DNA of 64,000 nucleotides from the NCBI GenBank assembly GCA_011773985.1, contig WVWN01000053.1, positions 1 to 64,000 on the forward strand, given 5' to 3'. The notes below the pieces were generated by a model, which was not told the origin of the DNA, ran no database searches, and saw only the letters and a list, made by a program, of their open reading frames with translations. Every line of letters starts with the position of its first letter. Position 1 is the first letter of the stretch. This DNA comes from Candidatus Zixiibacteriota bacterium. GTDB lineage: Bacteria; RBG-13-66-14; B26-G2; WVWN01. Positions 61,430 to 64,000 of the stretch are shown one piece after another. The translations under genes were made by a program, and so were the position numbers.

Positions 61430-64000
61430 ATGGTCAAGATAAAAATAGACGGCCGCGAGCTCGACGTGGAAGAGGGGACCACGGTCCTCCAGGCCGCCGA
61501 GGAACTAAAAATCCACATCCCCACCCTCTGCCACTGCGACTACCTCGAGCCCCACGCCTCCTGCCGCATCTGCTCCGTCAAGGCGCAAAACCCGGAGGGG
61601 ACGTGGGAGCGCTACGTCACCGCCTGCAACTACCCGGTATGGGACGGCCTCGTCGTCATAACGGACGACGACGACGTGCGGAGCGTCCGCAAGCTCAACG
61701 TCGAGCTTCTGATGTCGCGCTGCGAGCCGGGCGTCGAGGTCCTCGACGCGCTCGCCGACGAATACGGCATAGACAAAGCAAACCCGCGCTTCGGCTACGG
61801 CGAAGGCCGGTGCATTATGTGCGGCCTTTGTACGCGGATGTGCCAAGACCGCGTCAAGGCCCACGCCATCGGCTTCGCGGACCGCGCCGCCGGCCGCGTG
61901 GTCACGCCGCCATTCAAGAAAGAGGCCGAGGCCTGCATCGCCTGCGGCGCCTGCTACACCATCTGCCCTACGGGCGAGGCGAAGCTCCGCGACGTACTGG
62001 GCCGCGAAGTTCTCCACGAAGAACTTACGCTCGCGACGACGAAAGCGATCTACGTCCCCATCAAACAGGCGGTCCCCAACGCCCCCGCGGTCGACGAGGA
62101 GACCTGCATCCACTTCCACATGCTCGAGAAAGGCCTGGACGCCTGCCGCATCTGCGAGGACGTCTGCCCCAAAGACGCCGTCGACTTGGACGCGAAGGAA
62201 GAGACCGTGGAGCTGGAGGTGGGCGCCGTCGTCGTCGCGCCCGGCTTCGCGCCCTTCGACGCCCGCCTCAAAAGCGAGTACGGCTACGGCCGCCTGCCCG
62301 ACGTCTTGACGACGCTGGACTTCGAACGCATGAACCGCGCCGACGGCCTCACCGGCGGCGAAATCCTGAAGGAAGACGGCGGCCACCCCGAAACCGTCGC
62401 CTTCCTCCAATGCGTCGGCTCGCGCGACACGACGGTGGGCAAAGGGTACTGCTCCTCCGTGTGCTGCATGTACGCGACGAAAGAGGCGGTCATCGCCAAG
62501 GAACACGACCCGCGCATCAAGCCCACGATCTTCTTCATGGACATGCGGTCCTTCGGCAAGGAGTTCGACCGCTACGTCGAGCGCGCCGAGCGCGAGCACG
62601 GCATCCGCTTCGTCCGCAGCCGCGTCGACAGCGTCGAGCGGGAGAACGGTAAGTTGATATTGAAATATGAAAACGAAGCCGGCGCCTTCGCGCGCGAGGA
62701 GTTCGACATGGTCGTCCTCTCCATCGGCCTGACCGTCGACGACGACACGAAGGCATTGCTCGCGCGCCTCGAGTTGGAGGCCGACAAATACGACTTCGTC
62801 ACCTCGCCTCCCTTCCGCCCCACCGACACGTCGCGGCCGGGGGTGTTCGTCGCGGGGGCCGCGGCCGGCCCCAAGGACATCCCGGAATCGGTAACGCAGG
62901 CTTCCGCCGCCGCGGCCCGGGCGGGCGCCGCCGTTGCCCCCGGCCGCTGGACCGAGACCGCGGAGGCCGAGTTCCCGCCCGAACGCGACATCGCCGGCGA
63001 GCCGCCGCGCGTGGGCGTCTTCATTTGCCACTGCGGCATCAACATCGGCGGCGTCGTAGACGTCCCGTCGGTGGTGGAGTACGCCGCGACGCTGCCCTAC
63101 GTCGCCTATACGGAGCGCAACCTCTTCTCCTGTTCCGAGGATACGCAAAGGCTCATCTCCGAGAAAATCGCCGAGCACAACCTGACGCGCGTCGTCGTCG
63201 CCGCCTGCACCCCCCGCACCCACGAGCCGCTCTTCCGCGCGACGCTCCGCGACGCCGGCCTCAACCCCTACCTCTTCGAGATGGCCAACATCCGCGAACA
63301 CTGCTCGTGGGTCCACATGAAGCAACCCGAGGAGGCGACGGCCAAAGCGAAAGAGCTCGTGCGTATGGCGGTCGCGCGCGCCGTCGACCTCTCGCCTCTA
63401 ACGGATATCGAATTGCCCGTCACGCAGACGGCCCTCGTGATCGGCGGCGGCGCCGCAGGCATGACCGCGGCCCTCGCCCTCGCCGACCAGGGTTTCGAAA
63501 CTTATTTGGTAGAAAAGGAAAAAGATCTCGGCGGCCATCTCCACCACATTAAATATCTGCCCGGCGGCGCGGACGTGGCGCCGTTCCTCGCTGAGCTGGT
63601 CGCGAACGTCGAAGGGCACGAGAAGATTAAATTGTTCACCGGTGCCATCCTCAAGTCGGTCTCCGGCTTCGTCGGCAACTACGTCTCCGTCGTCGAGGAC
63701 GAAGAGGGCGAGCACCAGCTCGAGCACGGCGCCGTCGTCGTCGCGACGGGCGCGCGGATGGCCGAGCACGACGAGTACGGCTACGCCTCGAGCGACCGCG
63801 TCGTGTCGCAGCGCGAGCTGGAGGAGGCGCTCGCGGAGGGCAAAGTCCCGCACGGCGCCGGAAGCGTCGTCATGGTCCAGTGCGTCGGCTCCCGCGACGA
63901 CGAGCACCCCTACTGCTCGCGCATCTGCTGCACCGAGGCCGTCAAGAACGCCCTTAAATTAAAAGAGCTCAACGCCGAGGCGAACATATACATATTATAT
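61430..64000 (+). CDS. NuoG-like / HdrA / HdrA multidomain fusion (open at right edge)
   Basis: At least 857 residues, still open at the edge. Residues 1-70 form a NuoG-type [2Fe-2S] domain (Cys34, 45, 48, 66). Two [4Fe-4S] motifs follow (Cys128, 131, 134, 138 and Cys169, 172, 175, 179). From about residue 204 the text is HdrA, but starting in the middle of it: T-K-A-I-Y-V-P-I-K-Q-A-V-P-N, then AFLQCVGSRDT and VFVAGAAAGPKDIPESVTQA. From about 525 a second HdrA starts (VGVFICHCGINIGG, CTPRTHEPLFR) with a complete FAD motif G-G-G-A-A-G-M-T-A-A (about 668) and a second VQCVGSRDD near the edge. The missing first FAD part is encoded by the gene at 58481. Confidence 0.9.
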   Translation, partial: MVKIKIDGRELDVEEGTTVLQAAEELKIHIPTLCHCDYLEPHASCRICSVKAQNPEGTWERYVTACNYPVWDGLVVITDDDDVRSVRKLNVELLMSRCEPGVEVLDALADEYGIDKANPRFGYGEGRCIMCGLCTRMCQDRVKAHAIGFADRAAGRVVTPPFKKEAEACIACGACYTICPTGEAKLRDVLGREVLHEELTLATTKAIYVPIKQAVPNAPAVDEETCIHFHMLEKGLDACRICEDVCPKDAVDLDAKEETVELEVGAVVVAPGFAPFDARLKSEYGYGRLPDVLTTLDFERMNRADGLTGGEILKEDGGHPETVAFLQCVGSRDTTVGKGYCSSVCCMYATKEAVIAKEHDPRIKPTIFFMDMRSFGKEFDRYVERAEREHGIRFVRSRVDSVERENGKLILKYENEAGAFAREEFDMVVLSIGLTVDDDTKALLARLELEADKYDFVTSPPFRPTDTSRPGVFVAGAAAGPKDIPESVTQASAAAARAGAAVAPGRWTETAEAEFPPERDIAGEPPRVGVFICHCGINIGGVVDVPSVVEYAATLPYVAYTERNLFSCSEDTQRLISEKIAEHNLTRVVVAACTPRTHEPLFRATLRDAGLNPYLFEMANIREHCSWVHMKQPEEATAKAKELVRMAVARAVDLSPLTDIELPVTQTALVIGGGAAGMTAALALADQGFETYLVEKEKDLGGHLHHIKYLPGGADVAPFLAELVANVEGHEKIKLFTGAILKSVSGFVGNYVSVVEDEEGEHQLEHGAVVVATGARMAEHDEYGYASSDRVVSQRELEEALAEGKVPHGAGSVVMVQCVGSRDDEHPYCSRICCTEAVKNALKLKELNAEANIYILY

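Noticed and set aside
61505-63325. 606-residue minus-strand frame at the right end
   Set aside because: The plus strand here encodes a clear NuoG/HdrA fusion with cysteine motifs in register. The minus frame is low-complexity Val/Ala/Asp/Arg.
1-64000. tRNA, rRNA, CRISPR, insertion-sequence or prophage features
   Set aside because: I saw no T-loop-bearing cloverleaf, rRNA segment, regularly spaced repeat array, transposase or phage structural gene.

Overview
The window is a roughly 60% GC bacterial chromosome segment with densely packed, mostly co-directional gene blocks and few insertions. The cell was probably a diderm: it encodes a PorV/PorQ-type outer-membrane protein, a second beta-barrel-like protein, exported proteins with signal peptides and a lipoprotein. 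The gene mix is c-di-AMP synthesis and hydrolysis, B12-dependent methylmalonyl-CoA metabolism, beta-oxidation, Hdr/Nuo-type flavin-based electron transfer and an HgcAB-like corrinoid protein. It suggests an anaerobic or facultative uncultured lineage, possibly of the FCB group or a related candidate phylum. The phylum is an inference. No rRNA, tRNA, CRISPR array, insertion sequence or prophage was seen.

Layout. (a) 1-2200: the tail of a methyltransferase gene, a bidirectional terminator, then rny on the minus strand behind a strong promoter and a leader of about 270 nt. (b) 2283-5472, minus: accA, a thioesterase, a PorV/PorQ-like protein and a beta-barrel-like protein. (c) 5564-16163, minus: a tight housekeeping operon ftsH-folP-cdaA-cdaR-phoH-pgpH-ybeY-dgkA/PAP2-corC, which makes and degrades c-di-AMP in one unit. 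(d) 16357-30203, plus: a consensus promoter drives cobO-meaB-acyl-CoA dehydrogenase-mcm large-mcm small-pccB-small membrane protein-biotin carboxylase-biotin carrier-second mcm large-epimerase-crotonase-thiolase-3-hydroxyacyl-CoA dehydrogenase. Together these form a propionyl-CoA to succinyl-CoA route plus a short-chain beta-oxidation spiral. (e) 30396-56722, minus: a long accessory region with NAD synthetase, SRPBCC proteins, a radical SAM enzyme, an HgcA-HgcB-like fusion with its CpaM-like methyltransferase, a bacterial eRF1-like protein, hydrolases, several methyltransferases, tandem nitroreductases, adenosine deaminase, unknown proteins, a frameshifted TolB-like lipoprotein, a CoA-transferase and an alanine-dehydrogenase-like protein. 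(f) 56883-64000, plus: a second consensus promoter, a structured leader ending in an intrinsic terminator, then hdrC-hdrB-short hdrA-nuoE-nuoF and a large open-ended NuoG/HdrA/HdrA fusion.

How the parts fit. Region (d) produces reduced flavin and NADH from acyl-CoAs. Region (f) encodes an NADH-linked Hdr complex that could redistribute those electrons to ferredoxin and a disulfide or other acceptor. The CoA-transferase and alanine-dehydrogenase-like genes next to it fit fermentative or syntrophic carbon flow. Three points deserve most attention: the HgcAB-like/CpaM/radical SAM cluster, the HdrA that appears split with nuoE and nuoF between its halves, and the leader RNA in front of the hdr operon.
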